DNA of 64,000 bases, from contig VWZP01006688.1 in the NCBI GenBank assembly GCA_013396995.1, forward strand, positions 744,001 through 808,000, read 5' to 3'. Positions 32,201 through 43,930 of the stretch are shown here, one piece after another. Every line of letters starts with the position of its first letter. Position 1 is the stretch's first letter. The notes under the pieces were generated by a model. That model was not told the origin of the DNA and did no database searches. It saw only the letters and a program-made list of their open reading frames with translations. A program made the position numbers and the translations under genes. This DNA comes from Dicaeum eximium. Lineage: Eukaryota > Chordata > Aves > Passeriformes > Dicaeidae.

Positions 32201-35034
32201 CAGTTTCCAATTCAGTTTGTAACTTAGCCCCAAGAAGTGATCAGGGGCTGCTTTCTTTTCAGCTTAAAATCTCTTTTTTTCATGCACTGGTTGTCAGTGC
32301 TCCCGAAAAGATTAAATAAGGCAGAGGTAATGTAGATTTAAAGAATTTTCCAGATGAAGTGCCAGAGCACTTTGAACTGAAGAAGAAAGGGGTTGCTGTG
32401 AGGGGCCTGGCTGGTGCTGGGGGAAGGCACCATGGAGTTTTGCTCAGCACAGTCCGTGTGGGTAAATGTGCCATGGCTGTGGAGTCGTGGGGGCTGGCAG
32501 ACTCTGCTGTGGGTCACAGTGCAGTGCTTGCAGTGTGCTGGCCAAAACCCACAGGAACAGGACTGTGTGTCCAGTGATGTCCCTGGGGAATGGTCCTTCC
32601 TCAGAGGTGCAGAGATCTGCTGTCCATGACTGGGGCTGGAGGAACCTTGCTCAGCTGCCCTGGTGCTGTCACATGGAGTATGAGCATGGCTGATGGGGCA
32701 GAGGGAACCTCCACCCCCTGAGCTCTGGCCCAGAGATCCAGCTCTGCATAAAGAGCAAAACCCCTCCAAGGGGAAGTAGTGTGGGAGGAAAAGCTGGAAT
32801 TACAACAAGTATGCTTCCTTGGTCTGTTCTGTGGCTTTCTCACCCAGGGAAGGGGCATTGGGCATCACCAGAGTCAGATGTTCCAACATTTGCTGCTACC
32901 AACAGAAAAAGAGATATCAAGGGCAATTTCTCCTTCTTGTCTTCCAGGGAAAGATTCCACCCTGCTTCAGCACTGAGGATGTCTGGGCGAGAAGATGAGC
33001 TGCCACAAAGGATAAATTACTCCTGTTATCTCCAGATGGATCAGGTCTCTGACTGATGATGCCAGCCCATGCAGAGGAAAGTTCTGGGGAGATTTGTGGA
33101 AGTACTTGCTCTGTAATGCTCTCAGAATGTGCAGAGTAACCTTCTGGCCATGGGCAGTGGGTGGAGGGAAGAGTGGGGTGAGGAAGAAGATTTAATAAAA
33201 ATAATAATATTTTTAAAATCCCCTTTATATTTCAGTAACAGCTCTTCCAACATTCCCAGACCAAATTAATTAATGAAAAATCCCTGGCAGGTGGGTATGA
33301 ATTCCATAGATAGGTGAAAAGAGATTTGGAGGTAGAGTGAATTAACAATTTTGAAAAATGGTACTGGACTGGGCAGAAGAAGAACCCAGGATTCCAGCTC
33401 CTCTCTGGCTGTGTTTTCCATATGCCTTTTGGCCTTCAGGAATACTGTGTGCTCTGTGTGGGTTTTATATCTTTTCTCGGGGAATCTTTGTTTGAAGAGC
33501 AGCAAGGCAGCATGGATAGCCCTGAGGAGCCTGGAGCACTTTAGGTATCCCATGCCATGGAGCAGATACTCATCTCTGCCTGCTCAGGCTTGCTCACCCT
33601 TCGGGGTATGTGGGTGTGAATGTGTGGGGCAGTGCAGGATTATTTGGGAGCAGAAGGTAACATCAGAAATACAAGTCTGGACAGCAACTCGAGGGCTGAT
33701 GTTGGGGTGCTCTGCACCTGCAATCAGCTTGATTCCTTCAGAACTCTTCATCACCCTCCTGGGCAAACTTTCAGGGTGGCTGCTGACCTGGTGAGCTCTG
33801 TTGAAAAACATTTGTTTTGAAATCTAGCCATGGTTTGAATTGTGAGCTCTGGGGAAGTTTGACACTTGATGCATAGCCAGATCAAATACAAAGCCACTGA
33901 GTGCATGACAACAGATGCTCATATCCCTCCTGCAGATGCACAACACACTTGTTGAGATACCTCAGATCCCTTTCATCAGTTTTGGGTGTCTATTTATTTA
34001 TTTATTTATTTATTTATTTATTATTAAGAAAGCATCCTAGGCTAGTGGCAGGTGTGAGATTTTGCATTGTGTTTGGGCTCCCAGCACATCAGTCCCTGTC
34101 CTTAGCAGAGTAAACAGAACTGACAGCAGGCATGATGATGCTGAGCTCAGTCTTCCTTCATGACAGGCAACTCTGCAACACATGTCCAGTCCCAAAATCA
34201 CCACTGAGCAGCAATTCCACATGTCCACCTCCATGGGATAAAAAATGTTGCCCTGCAGTAATAAACTGCAGACTTACAGTCAGAGACTCAGAGCTGTGCA
34301 GGTGGTGGAAGATTCCTCAAGGGCATCTTTGATCACAACATAGGGGAGAAATAGTGAAGTAAAATTCCCCCTTGACTCCACAGAAAGGCTCACAGCCCTT
34401 ACTTCAAACAAAAGGAAAGAGCCCCACAGGTCCTGCCAGTCTGACCTGAGAGAGGCTGATGTAGCTCTGAGTGGGTGATCTGAGACAGTGTTTAACACCT
34501 CCATGAGGATCAGTACCTCTGTCCTTCCCTGCTTCACCTTTCCAGCTCTTGTCAGCTCCAGGTGCCTCTGAGGGAGGTGAGGAAACACCAGCAGAAAAAG
34601 AAGAAAGAAAAAGTCCTCACAGGTCCTGGGGGTATCCATGGATGGCCTCAGGTGATGATCAGTCCCATGTGGAGAGGGACATGAACCTGCCTGGCCACCC
34701 AACAGCCCTTCTCAGACACATGAACTAATGGGGCTGTCATGAGACTTTCATCATTTTTAGGCAGAAAGGGCTTGATTTTTAGGGTGCTGAGCACCCAGAC
34801 CCACTGAACCTCAGACCCAAATCCTCTGGGAGTCACTGCTGCTTCACAATGGTGAAGTGCAAAGGAGGCAGCCCCAGGCAGACAAGACTGAGGGCAAAGG
34901 CAGGGTCCTTCTCATCTGTAATCTTAAAATATTGCCGCACAGGTTGGATTTTACCACTGGAATGGGGCATTGCACACTTCCTTGGGTACCCAGGAGCAGA
35001 CATCCTGCTTTTGCTGTGTCCCCTCCTCAGACCC
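29261..35034. other. Intergenic sequence; open minus-strand frame and a TTTA repeat inside
   Basis: About 5.8 kb without a recognised gene. The longest frame here is 177 codons on the minus strand at 29443-29976, which has no identifiable domain, signal peptide or family signature. The (TTTA)n run is annotated separately. GC-rich stretches at 29.5-30.0, 31.1-31.4 and 32.4-32.7 kb account for several overlapping frames. Confidence 0.55.
33990..34026 (+). repeat. (TTTA)n microsatellite
   Basis: About eight perfect TTTA units followed by TTATTAAG. The FIYL-repeat frame through it is an artefact. Confidence 0.96.
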
Positions 35035-35120
35035 TTCATAAACACAGATGTTCCTTCTCCTCTGACAAAAATCATTCATGAAAAATTCAATGGGACGTTT
35101 CTTCCCCCTCTTTCTCCCTG
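35035..35120. promoter_or_regulatory. Candidate conserved noncoding element (left of a pair)
   Basis: 'aaaatcattcatgaaaaatt' with 'caatgggacgtttcttcccc' combines homeodomain-like words with otherwise rare CpG. Inferred and weak; read it together with the block at 35290-35485. Confidence 0.2.
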
Positions 35121-35289
35121 TCGTTTTTGTTGTATTCTTGACAAGCTTGAACTCCATAGGGGGGGAAAAGAAAAGAGCAACCCAGCCCCTGATCCTCCCC
35201 GCATCCTGCTGCAGTGCCCATTTTACATGGTACAAAGGTCATTTAGCATAGCGTGGAGCCCTCAGCGAGTTGCACAAGGCAATTTCATC

Positions 35290-35485
35290 TGATCCGTGAT
35301 GGAATTCCACTCAGCCAAAGTCCTTATTATTATGCATTTTTTACACATTAGGATTTTCCTTTTGTTGGCAGCCAGATCTCTTCATGAGGTGTTAAAAAGT
35401 GCAGAGGGGCTCTCTGCTCCACTTCGGGTAGCTAATCCTGCCTTTAAGGCTGGGATAACTGTTTCATTACGGATGGGCTCAGCTT
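35290..35485. promoter_or_regulatory. Candidate conserved noncoding element (right of a pair)
   Basis: Includes 'gtccttattattatgcattt', 'cacattaggattttcc' (bicoid-type TTAGGATT), 'cgggtagctaatcctgcct' (TAATCC, the OTX/PITX-type core) and 'gtttcattacgg'. Two bicoid-type cores in opposite orientation within about 90 bp are notable. Conservation was not tested. Confidence 0.3.
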
Positions 35486-36114
35486 TAGAGCCACTGATGT
35501 TTGCTGACAAGGATCTCAGAAACCAGCACAATATCTGAGATGGAAAAACCCCATCTCTGCTTCTTGTAGGACAGCCACAACCCAGCAAGGGCCACGAGAT
35601 TAAATGTAGTTTCTTAAGTTTCTTTTCTCTTTCCTTTTTTCTTTTCCTTCCTGAAGTTCTAGCCCCTAATTTTCTAAATGTTTACCAAGCTGGCAAACAT
35701 GTGATGACTCATTTGCACCTGTGAAAAGCAATCCTCCCAATTTGATGGATGATATCGCAAACTTTAAAAAATAAGGGTTAACTGGTAATGTTAAATAAAT
35801 AGATTCTCTCCCAGCACCGAATGGAGCCATGTCACAGGCAGAGCAAGCATCTGCTTCATGCCAATCACAGCCACGTGTCTCTTGAGTAGTCAGAAAAGCA
35901 GCTTTATTAAGTAGTGTGGTCCTCAAGTAATAATTAGATAATACCTGAGCCTAAGAAAATAAATAGCTTTTGTTCATAGCCCTCATAAAATAATACTGAG
36001 CTTTGTTACAATTCTTCTGGCTGGAAAAATAATCAAATCCAGTCCTGGAGTCAGTGGGATATTTCAGTGATTTTAAACTGGTTTGACTTTATCACAAAAG
36101 ATGAATTCAAACAG
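35486..36114. other. Intergenic AT-rich sequence
   Basis: No gene recognised. A stretch around 36017-36095 ('cctggagtcagtgggatatt') faintly resembles an old amniote interspersed repeat, but is too diverged to call. Confidence 0.5.
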
Positions 36115-36510
36115 GAACAGGTGGAGAAAAGCAGCTAGGATGGAGGATAACCAAGGCCTGGAAAGCCTGTTTTATGAGACAGGACTAAAAGAGATTGGCT
36201 TGTTAAGCCCAGCAAAATGAAGGGAACATAACTGCTGTCTATAAATACAGCAGGGATGTAAATACAAAGGAGGGAAAACAGCTATTAAAGCAAAAGGCAG
36301 AGTTGGCACAAGAACAAATGGCTATAAACTGGTCACTAATAAACACAGCCAGGAAATCAGAAGATGTTTTTCAGCCACCTGAGCAGTGCTGCTCTGAAAC
36401 AGCTTCCAGCAGCAGTGGAGGGAGCGAGGTCTGGGCTAAGCTTGGATGGTGCCTGGCCAGTTTCTGGCAGGGATGGCATGTCCTGAGAGCCAGGACTGAA
36501 TCCAGAGCCC
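36115..36510 (+). mobile_element. Ancient CR1-type LINE fragment (C-terminus of RT ORF plus 3' region)
   Basis: The frame starting near 36138 translates with LESLFYETGLKEIGLLS, the conserved CR1/L3-type C-terminal motif (usual form: LENLPYEERLKELGLFSL), and stops soon after. Downstream, 'ctgctgtctataaatacagc', 'gcacaagaacaaatggctat', 'aaactggtcactaataaaca' and 'aggaaatcagaagatg' follow the order of the old archosaur/turtle-type CR1 3' region, ending in a 'ctaagcttggatggtgcct' word. It is older and more diverged than the copies ending at 45036 and 60226 and lacks a tail. It is an inactive fossil. Confidence 0.8.
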
Positions 36511-39503
36511 TGGGAGGACCCTGCTATCCCACCTTCATCTGTCAGTGCAAATATTTCATAGCAAGTGGGGGTGGAAGAAAAAAAAAAAAATGGAAAATTG
36601 TAACAATGCTGGCAGTTGGCTGGGAAAATATTGCTTCTGGGATAAATAATTTCTCATTGAATATAAATAAACAGTGAGAAAAAATTCAAACAGCAAGATA
36701 AGAACAGATAATGAAATGTGTGGTAGCAATGAAATGTTTTTTTCTGGTTTATATAGGAAGCAGATAGAACTGGCTTAGCTAAATAACCTGAAACCTCATT
36801 TCTTGATGACAATATGAGTTTTCTTCCCTGAAATATAGCAAAACTCAGAAAAATGATACAGGAGAAGGTCTTGTAAGTCTGGAAAGAGACCACCTCAGTT
36901 GCTAGCAATGAGTTGATAGCATTTGGTAAGTTTTTAAAGGATAAATTTAATTAATCTCTTTCTTTCTTCCATCTTCCCCATTGAAAAGATGGACAAGGAC
37001 TTCCCTTTGACACACTGCCCAAGGAACATGGGGAAGGGGTAAATTAGTGCAAACTATTTAATTCCCTTGCTGAAAGTGCCTTTTTTTTCCTTTTGATTTA
37101 GACAAACGGAAAAGTTTGAGCGAATTCAGCAGTCTGGCACAGTGTCTTTGGCTGAAGCTGGTCTGCTGCATATGAAATCCTTGAACGGATTTTGTCTCAC
37201 AGAAACACACTGTTTTTGTTTTGTGAGTAAACCCCAAGTGTTATTTGGAGTCATCCTCTCACAAACACAGGCACAGAGCAGCATGTTTTGGTCAAGCTGA
37301 TTCAGTTCCTGCCTCAGCAAAAGGGTTTTAGTTAATGGGTTTTTAAGTGATCTAATGTTCATCTTGTGAATGATGAGAAGACTAAAAAAAAAAAAAGTCT
37401 CTGTTCTGGTTTATTTACAGACCAGAAAACCTCTCGTATTCCATGGAGACATGGGGATACAGAGGGAAGTAACTGGGAGGAAATCTTGATCCCACTCTCA
37501 GCTGCTCCTCTGCCAAGTCACTGACTCTGTAAGAACAGAAAGTTTCCATCAAGACATTGTTCTTATCCTGTTTTTCTGGTTTATCAGGTACGTGCCCAAG
37601 TCTTTTTTGCAATTAAGAACACACTGGTCCCCCTTCAGTAATAATAAAGGCAAAGAGAGGTAATGCAAACAGTTACCAAAGGGAAGTAAAGCAAGCATGA
37701 CACTTCTAAACAGGCAGGTGACCCCTGCTCCTGTGGCTGCAGCACATCATCACAGGCAGACATCAATGCTGTGCCAGGAGCCAGCACCCAGCACTGTCCC
37801 AAAGCCACTACCACTCATACTTCAGCCACCCAAAAGGTGTCTGCCGTGGTTCCATGATGCACAGAGCCCTTTTTCCTAGGACTCTGTTGTTAACTCAGGT
37901 AATGCCATGGGGAAATTACACAGACCCAGCATTAGTAACCAGGTAATAACCTGTTCCTAATGGTCCAAATGCAAGATCAAAGGTGTTTTAGAGCAGCATG
38001 GGCAGGGAAACTGCTGTGTTAAAACACAGTTAAAACTAAATGACAGCCCATCTCTAGGAGACATTTGCTGAGAGACATTTACTCAGAGGCATTTACTGCA
38101 CATATTAGCAGGGGTAATGCAGAAGGGACAAATTCATTATCTGGGTAATGATTTTACCATAGTATTTGCATTCAGTGGATTGTCTCCAGGAACTATTTTT
38201 GCTCTGTCCATATGTACATATTATTATTTGTCCCTGTTTGCTTTCATGAAGATCAAACCTGCAGTGAAACTTGAGAGAAAGCTAGGCAGAACATAGAAAT
38301 GTGGCAATGGCCTTCAGCTCTTGATTTGCTAAGAAGTGGGATGAAAAAGTACTCTAACATGCTTGCAGACTGGGTAGCTGTCAGGATGTAAAGAAGCACT
38401 GGTGTTAGAGGTAAAACTTCACTGAGGTTTGGAGGGTGAGGAGTTCACTGAAGGTTGTGCAGGAATTGTGGCGTGACAGCTGCTTAGTCCCATTGATCTC
38501 CTGAAAAATGCCTTTGAGTGAAGAAATCATCCATGATATGTACTGTACAGAGGAGAATAACTTCTGGTTTGTGAATTTCCTGTTGGAAGGATGCACTGAT
38601 AACATGCCATATGAATAAATTAATGATTAGTCTGCTGCAAGAACACTTATTGATCTGATTTGTAAAGTGCCTTTTCTTTCTGTCCCTGAAATGCCCTTGC
38701 TGCTTCTGCTCATCCTTTAAAATTAAATTCTTTAAGAGAATGGAAATCCTCAAAGTACACTTGAACTTGAAATTAGACTTTCTATGACAAGGCCATCATC
38801 TAGAGGCTGGACAGGGTGTGCAATTTCATTTAGAAAGATAGAGAGAAGGGCAGGATGGGAGACAAGAAGAAGGAAGAAAGGATGAAGCTGTAAGGAAGGA
38901 AAATATATAAGGATGGATCAAAAGTGTCAAGCCCAGATCCAGTTCTGGAGCCTAGCCTATCCCTGTGCCAGCCCAGCTTCAAACAACCAATTTTTATGGA
39001 GTGAATAGACATAAATTGAAACGAGGCTTTTGGGTGGGTCACAGACCCAGGGCTCCATGACAAAATGCAAATCAAGGTGCAAATTTGGATTTCAAATGTC
39101 CTCAGATCTGGGTGTGTTTAGATATGCAGTTTGGCATTACATTTCCAATAACAAGTTGCCTGAACAATCATTAAGCCTCAGCTCAGGGATTAAACACTTT
39201 GCTGGCCAGGCTGTGCTTTGCAGCTACCCCATGCTGATATGGACCCCCTTGCTGCCAGCACCATTTTTGTCCTGTACTGAGGAAGATCCTTCTTCCTCTC
39301 TCAGCCTTTATCCCACAGCCATTTCTCTGCCTTGAAGCCAGGAGGAGCCCATTGCAGAGAAGGTGCCTGGTCAGACACCCATTGGTAGATAGATGGGGAT
39401 CCACACATACCAAAGTACACCTAAACAGCTTTTTTGAAGTGGTGCTGCACCAAAGGTCTTGAGACTGAGGATGGCAGAAGTTTTGCTGGCTTCAGCTCAG
39501 GGA
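36511..39503. other. Intergenic sequence with a 3-unit minisatellite-like repeat and a GA-rich tract
   Basis: A 12-bp unit (GAGACATTTACT-like) recurs at a 14-bp period at 38058, 38072 and 38086. A purine-rich stretch lies at 38832-38903. A-runs occur at 36578-36590 and 37384-37396. No gene is recognised. Confidence 0.6.
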
Positions 39504-39527
39504 TTTTTTTTTTTTTTTTTTTTTTTA
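39504..39527 (-). repeat. Poly-T tract (24 T), possible poly-A tail of a minus-strand retrocopy
   Basis: Twenty-four consecutive T. On the minus strand an AGTAAA (plus-strand TTTACT, 39542-39547) sits 15 bases before the A run, the spacing of a poly(A) signal. The body would lie at about 39528-39890, where I recognise no parent gene. The alternative is a simple homopolymer. Confidence 0.9.
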
Positions 39528-40436
39528 GGTCACTCTTGGTATTTACTCGTGGCCTACTTTGCACCTTTCAGACTGAGGCTCCTGGGGTTGAGGATTCTCA
39601 CTGTTCTGGGCACGGGGCTGACTCCACACATGGGGAATTACACCTTGAAAAGGTTCAGGGTGAGCACATCACCTCTGTTGATACCTGTGGCCAGCCTGCT
39701 GAAATATCTGCCATGGAGGTGTTCAATGCCCTGTCCCATGGACTGGGGACCTGCACAGACTGTCCAGGCTGGAAGTCAGGTGGGAGAACAGGGTGATGCT
39801 GCTCTGGGGTCTGTCCCCATGAGATGCCAGCCTCATGTGGCATAGCTGTCAAGCAGCTGCTGCACTTACAGGGCTTCTTGCTTTGTGTTTCAGGGCTTCT
39901 CACTGTACCCAAACTGCCCTACTAAAATAGGTGTCTTCTGCCTTGGATGTGACCTGAAAGCAAAACTAGACATTATGTTCAGATCACCAGAGCTCAGAGG
40001 GCTACTTCTCCAATTCTGATCTTTTTATTATCTACTTATTCCTCATATACAGTTTATAATTTCTGCCAGATGCTGAAAACACTTTGTGTCATCTGAAACT
40101 TGGAAAACTTACAGAAAGGGGGCTAATAAATACATATATGCATAGCACTGCATCATGACTGCCTGCTCCTAGATGATTATTGCAAGGACCCCCAAATTTC
40201 ATGCTGCCGAAATGTATTTAGACATGAATATCAATTTGAGACTTCAGTTCTGATCATGCTAGATGACTCTTAACAACCATGACCAGCCTCTCCTCAAATC
40301 ATTACCATTCGTATAGCCACAAAAGGCAAACTTGATGAGAGAATGAGAAGCTAGTAGGGTCTCAGGCTAAGCATACAACAGTGGGATAGCTATAAATGAA
40401 CCTTTTCAACCATAAATTACATGTGGCCAGTAATTC
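39528..40436. other. Unassigned sequence right of the poly-T tract
   Basis: 39550-39910 is GC-richer than what follows, with frames of 120 and 128 codons on the plus strand and 85 on the minus, none with a recognised motif. The rest is AT-rich unique sequence. Confidence 0.5.
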
Positions 40437-40482
40437 CCTTTTCTCCCTCTCTCCCTCCCTCCCCATCCTCCCCCTCCACTCT
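40437..40482 (-). repeat. Polypyrimidine CCCT-rich tract with minus-strand G-quadruplex potential
   Basis: 'ctccctctctccctccctcc' runs into 'ccatcctccccctccactc'. The minus strand has four or more runs of three to five G with short loops. Confidence 0.85.
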
Positions 40483-40639
40483 GAAAACCCTGGGACAAAG
40501 GCTTGCCTCTCTGAAGGATGCCTTTCTGGAGGATTAAGCAGCTTTTGTTGACAAAATACAAATTACAACTCCTTTGCTTGGTGTCCCGCCTTCTCAGCTG
40601 GGCTCCAGTCCCTGAGGGACAAGGCTCTATTACTCCTGC

Positions 40640-40825
40640 GTAGATGAAGAGCTCAGAATAGGCAGATGTAATTATTAACACCATTCAATGGAGTGTCCTT
40701 CTGAATTATCAATTAAAAATCTCTACTGTTTTTTCCTCACACTAAATAGAAAGCTGACAGCAGTTAATCTATTGTGCAGCAGAGCTTTATATGCATATTT
40801 AAACAGAGTGCTTCTCTGCTTTTTT
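40640..40825. promoter_or_regulatory. Candidate conserved noncoding element, TAATTA-rich
   Basis: 'gatgtaattattaacacc', 'tgaattatcaattaaaaatc', 'gcagttaatctattgtgcag' and 'ttatatgcatatttaaac' fall within 160 bp, with several homeodomain/POU-type cores. Inferred from motif density. Confidence 0.3.
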
Positions 40826-41135
40826 TTATTCCAGGGGCAGTGTGGGGTGAGAGGGACTCCCATGAGGTAGCACAAAGACCCCTGTCATTTGATTGAGAGA
40901 AGAGTCTTTGGAAAAATATTGTCGCCTTGCAGGCTGGCAAACAGGTCCCGTGGAGATATCCAAACAGCCCGGGCTGCCCGATATTGAGGGAGGTGACAAA
41001 CGAGCCTTCCCTGCTCCCACACCAAAGTGCAGCTCCTTTGACGTGCTGCTATTAAAATGCAGAGTTCATGGGCAACAGACACATGAGCATGGAGTGAAAA
41101 CAGAAATTAAGCAATGTGATTAAAACCAACAGCGA
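40826..41135. promoter_or_regulatory. Candidate conserved noncoding element, adjoining segment
   Basis: The segment at 40920-41135 holds several CpGs rare elsewhere ('ggtcccgtggagatatcc', 'aacagcccgggctgcccg') and 'aaattaagcaatgtgattaa'. Together with the preceding block it forms the densest motif patch right of the CpG island. No coding signal; function is inferred. Confidence 0.25.
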
Positions 41136-42880
41136 GGCCGAGCCGGGCTGCCAGGAGCTGTCAGATTTTGGCTGGGGGGGAAGGCTGGTGCTGTGGGTTT
41201 TGGGGAAGGGGCTGCCAGCATGGCTGAGGAGATCATGGGTAGGGTTTTGTTAGCTCTCCTGCTGCCCCACAAGTATGTCTCCAGTTCTCACCAGAATAAA
41301 GTGCCTTGCCAACCTCCCCAGACTGCATGTTTCAACTCTGCTGAGAGATTAAAAATTTCCATTGGTGGCATCGGGATGTTGAGCTACCATTTATTTGTTA
41401 TCATCTACCACTAACCACCAGTTACCACTTGTCAGCTCCAAAATCCAGTCTTAACATTCCCAAAAATAATACTTTTTTTAATCAAATCCTTTTTTTTTTT
41501 TCTTTTGGGCAACCTATCTCCAGTCATAAATTTTGACCTATTGCTTGCACAGAGCAAACTACTGATATATGGGTAAATTATATCAATTTTTCTTGTATGT
41601 ATTGTGTATGTCATCTTTTTTCATAGCTGAGATTCCCACCAAATCCACAAGTAGAGTGAGACAAGTTTTTAAACACTGGAAAAGTGGCATTATGCATAGC
41701 AGGAATTTTAGTTCAAGGGTTTCAATTTCCAGAGTGGTGTCAACTGAAAAAGCATCCAAGGAAAGACAAAACAAGCCAAATTTGGGAGTATCTATGGGCT
41801 TGGAGAAGTAGAGTTAAAAATGCCATATCAGACAGAAAAAATAGTAACTGCTAAGGAACTGAAAAGCACTTGGGGCTGGACATGTGCCTTCAGCAGTTTA
41901 GAAGCTTATTTTATTAGCACTTAAGTCCTAGAAGTAGCACTGAACTCTTGACATGTTGGACCACTTCCACCTATTGCCTAATACAACCCCTATTCTTTTT
42001 TTCTAGCTCTTCAGAGTTACCTAAGAACATGCAATACCTGGGATGTCTTTTTTTTCTTTTTTCTTTTTAATGATTTAACTCCCCTTGCCCCAAAAAGCCA
42101 GACCCCAGTAATGGACCCTAATGCACATGCAAATGTTTCCAAGCTGCATTGCTCTGCTCAAAAGCCTTTCTCCAAGATGAATAGCATTTGAACTTTGTCC
42201 AATTTTTCTTATGTGGTATGTGCCCTTTATTTACTCTGTCATGTATATCTCACTCAATTTAAAATATTCACAGTTTGTTTTCAGAGCTATCTGGCTGGCC
42301 TTCAGTCTGAGTTTAACAAATGTTAGATGTTATATTCACTTGCATATATCAGGTTTTGTCATGAACCAGAAGGGGAGAAAAAAGAATTTTAAAAAGTTGC
42401 CTTCACCATGATTTAAATAACATATTCAGATCCTTTATTTTTTTGTTTTAAATGCCTTCATCTCTTGGCCTTATAAGGTGCAGACTGTCTCACACTGAAC
42501 TCTAGCTGGGTGGCCTCAGTCAGCCAACAGCCCTGCAAGCTCATCCCATTAAAGTCATTATGTTTACTTCTTATTTCAACAAACCAACCTGGATTTTGAG
42601 GCAGGAAAAACTGAAGGAAGAAATCCCAGGTCCATTTCAGAGAGAAGGGTGTGAAATTCAGTTGCTGCTAGGCTACAAAATGAAAGCTCTCTGCATTTGC
42701 TGCTAAAAATGTTTTTTTGTTTTGTTTTGTTTTGGGTTTTATTTTTTTTTTTACCCTGGCATGGGCTGTCCTTTTTTTATAAGATCTAAGGAACCAGTCA
42801 GTTCATATTTGAGTACCAGCACTTAGGGCACCTCTGCACCAGCCCTCTGGTCCCACTCCGTGAGGAGAGTGTGTTCTTTC
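41136..42880. other. Intergenic sequence; T-rich and GTTTT repeats
   Basis: T-runs lie at about 41490-41500 and 42044-42067. The (GTTTT)n microsatellite at 42711-42752 is listed separately. No gene is recognised. Confidence 0.6.
42711..42752 (+). repeat. (GTTTT)n microsatellite with T-run
   Basis: Four GTTTT units within a G/T stretch, followed by TTTTATTTTTTTTTTTT. A simple repeat. Confidence 0.92.
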
Positions 42881-42884
42881 ATAG

Positions 42885-43010
42885 TAGCACTGATAACCTC
42901 ACTGAAATGCTTTCAGTGGTTGGGAAAACTGAGGCCCTTCAACATAAAATTGCTGGACAAGTCAGGGAGCAGACTCTTGTGAAGAAGGAGGCACTGGAAG
43001 GGAGCTCAAG
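42885..43010 (-). repeat. Possible MIR-like SINE remnant
   Basis: 'gttgggaaaactgaggccc' is the reversed MIR core word, and 'ttgctggacaagtcaggga' fits the following 'gacttgcccaaggtcacac' position. 'catagtagcactgataacct' upstream fits the reversed 3' end. Similarity is patchy. Confidence 0.38.
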
Positions 43011-43559
43011 CTCATGTGCACCAACAGGCACCACCTTTCACACTGGGGACACAGCTTTGCCTCAGGGGGTGCCTCTGGTGCCTTGTAGATGTAGGCAGAC
43101 CACGATCCTTCTCCCAGGAATTTGTAGTCCAGGAGTCAGAGAGAAAGGACCAGAACCTGCTGACAACAGGCCTTGAGGCAAAAATGCCAATGCAAAAGAA
43201 GATGATTGTAAGGCTGTGGGAAGGGGGAATGAAGTAATGAAAACAAAGAAATCTGGGTTCCTGGTAGAGTGCCCTTGTTGATGGGCTGGGCTCAAGGTCC
43301 TCAGTCCCATCTCTGAGTGGCTGAGCCATCATGTCACTTAATTTCCCCATAAGATCTCCTACAATTTTCCTGGGGCAGGGGTGAGTTCCCAAGGCAGTTG
43401 GTGAATAAAGGAGCCCTCAGCAGAATGCTTCTCCTGGATTGCATGTAAAAAGCCTGGGAGGTGTGAGATAATCCCTGACACAGCCCCAGCTACCTGTGAC
43501 TTCCCTCGGGCTGTCACCATGTGCCCAATTTCCCTCCCTTGGGAAATTGTCCTCCAGAT
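43011..43559. other. Intergenic sequence without recognised genes
   Basis: Overlapping frames on both strands (for example 126 codons minus at 43012-43392) have no recognisable motif. Confidence 0.5.
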
Positions 43560-43930
43560 AAATAGGACAATAAAAGGAAGATTGAGGAGCTGACTTGATA
43601 GAGTGTCCAAGTACATTCCAGAGATACTGGGCAATACAAGGGCTTTTCAAATTCAGCTGGAGAGCTGCACAACAAGAACCAGTAAGAAGAAGCTCAGCCT
43701 CGAATTTCAGGGCAGTCAAATTCACAGGGGAGATAAAGCATGGAAAAACAATTAAAACAGCAAGGCTGATTAACCCTGAGCACAAAATATGGAGGGGAAG
43801 CAAGACATTTTCAAATCTATTTCCAAATTCTTTATTCAGTCAAACCCCTTTCTGGAAGGCATGTTTTGATCATAGTAACAGTGATTGTCTCAACAGAAGG
43901 AAACCAGGGTGAAATCCCCATGGATGGTGA
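43560..43930 (+). mobile_element. Ancient CR1-type LINE 3' region
   Basis: 'ctcagcctcgaatttcaggg' followed by 'aaagcatggaaaaacaatt' and 'cagcaaggctgattaaccc' fits the old archosaur/turtle-type CR1 3' region ('...caaattcagactggaaataag...', '...gagggtaattaacc'). The next part, 'gtcaaacccctttctggaag' and 'aaaccagggtgaaatcccc', fits the subsequent conserved stretch. It is highly diverged, with no octamer tail. Confidence 0.55.

Noticed and set aside
36017..36095. Possible old interspersed repeat ('gtcagtgggatattt')
   Set aside because: The match rests on one short stretch and the rest does not follow the pattern.
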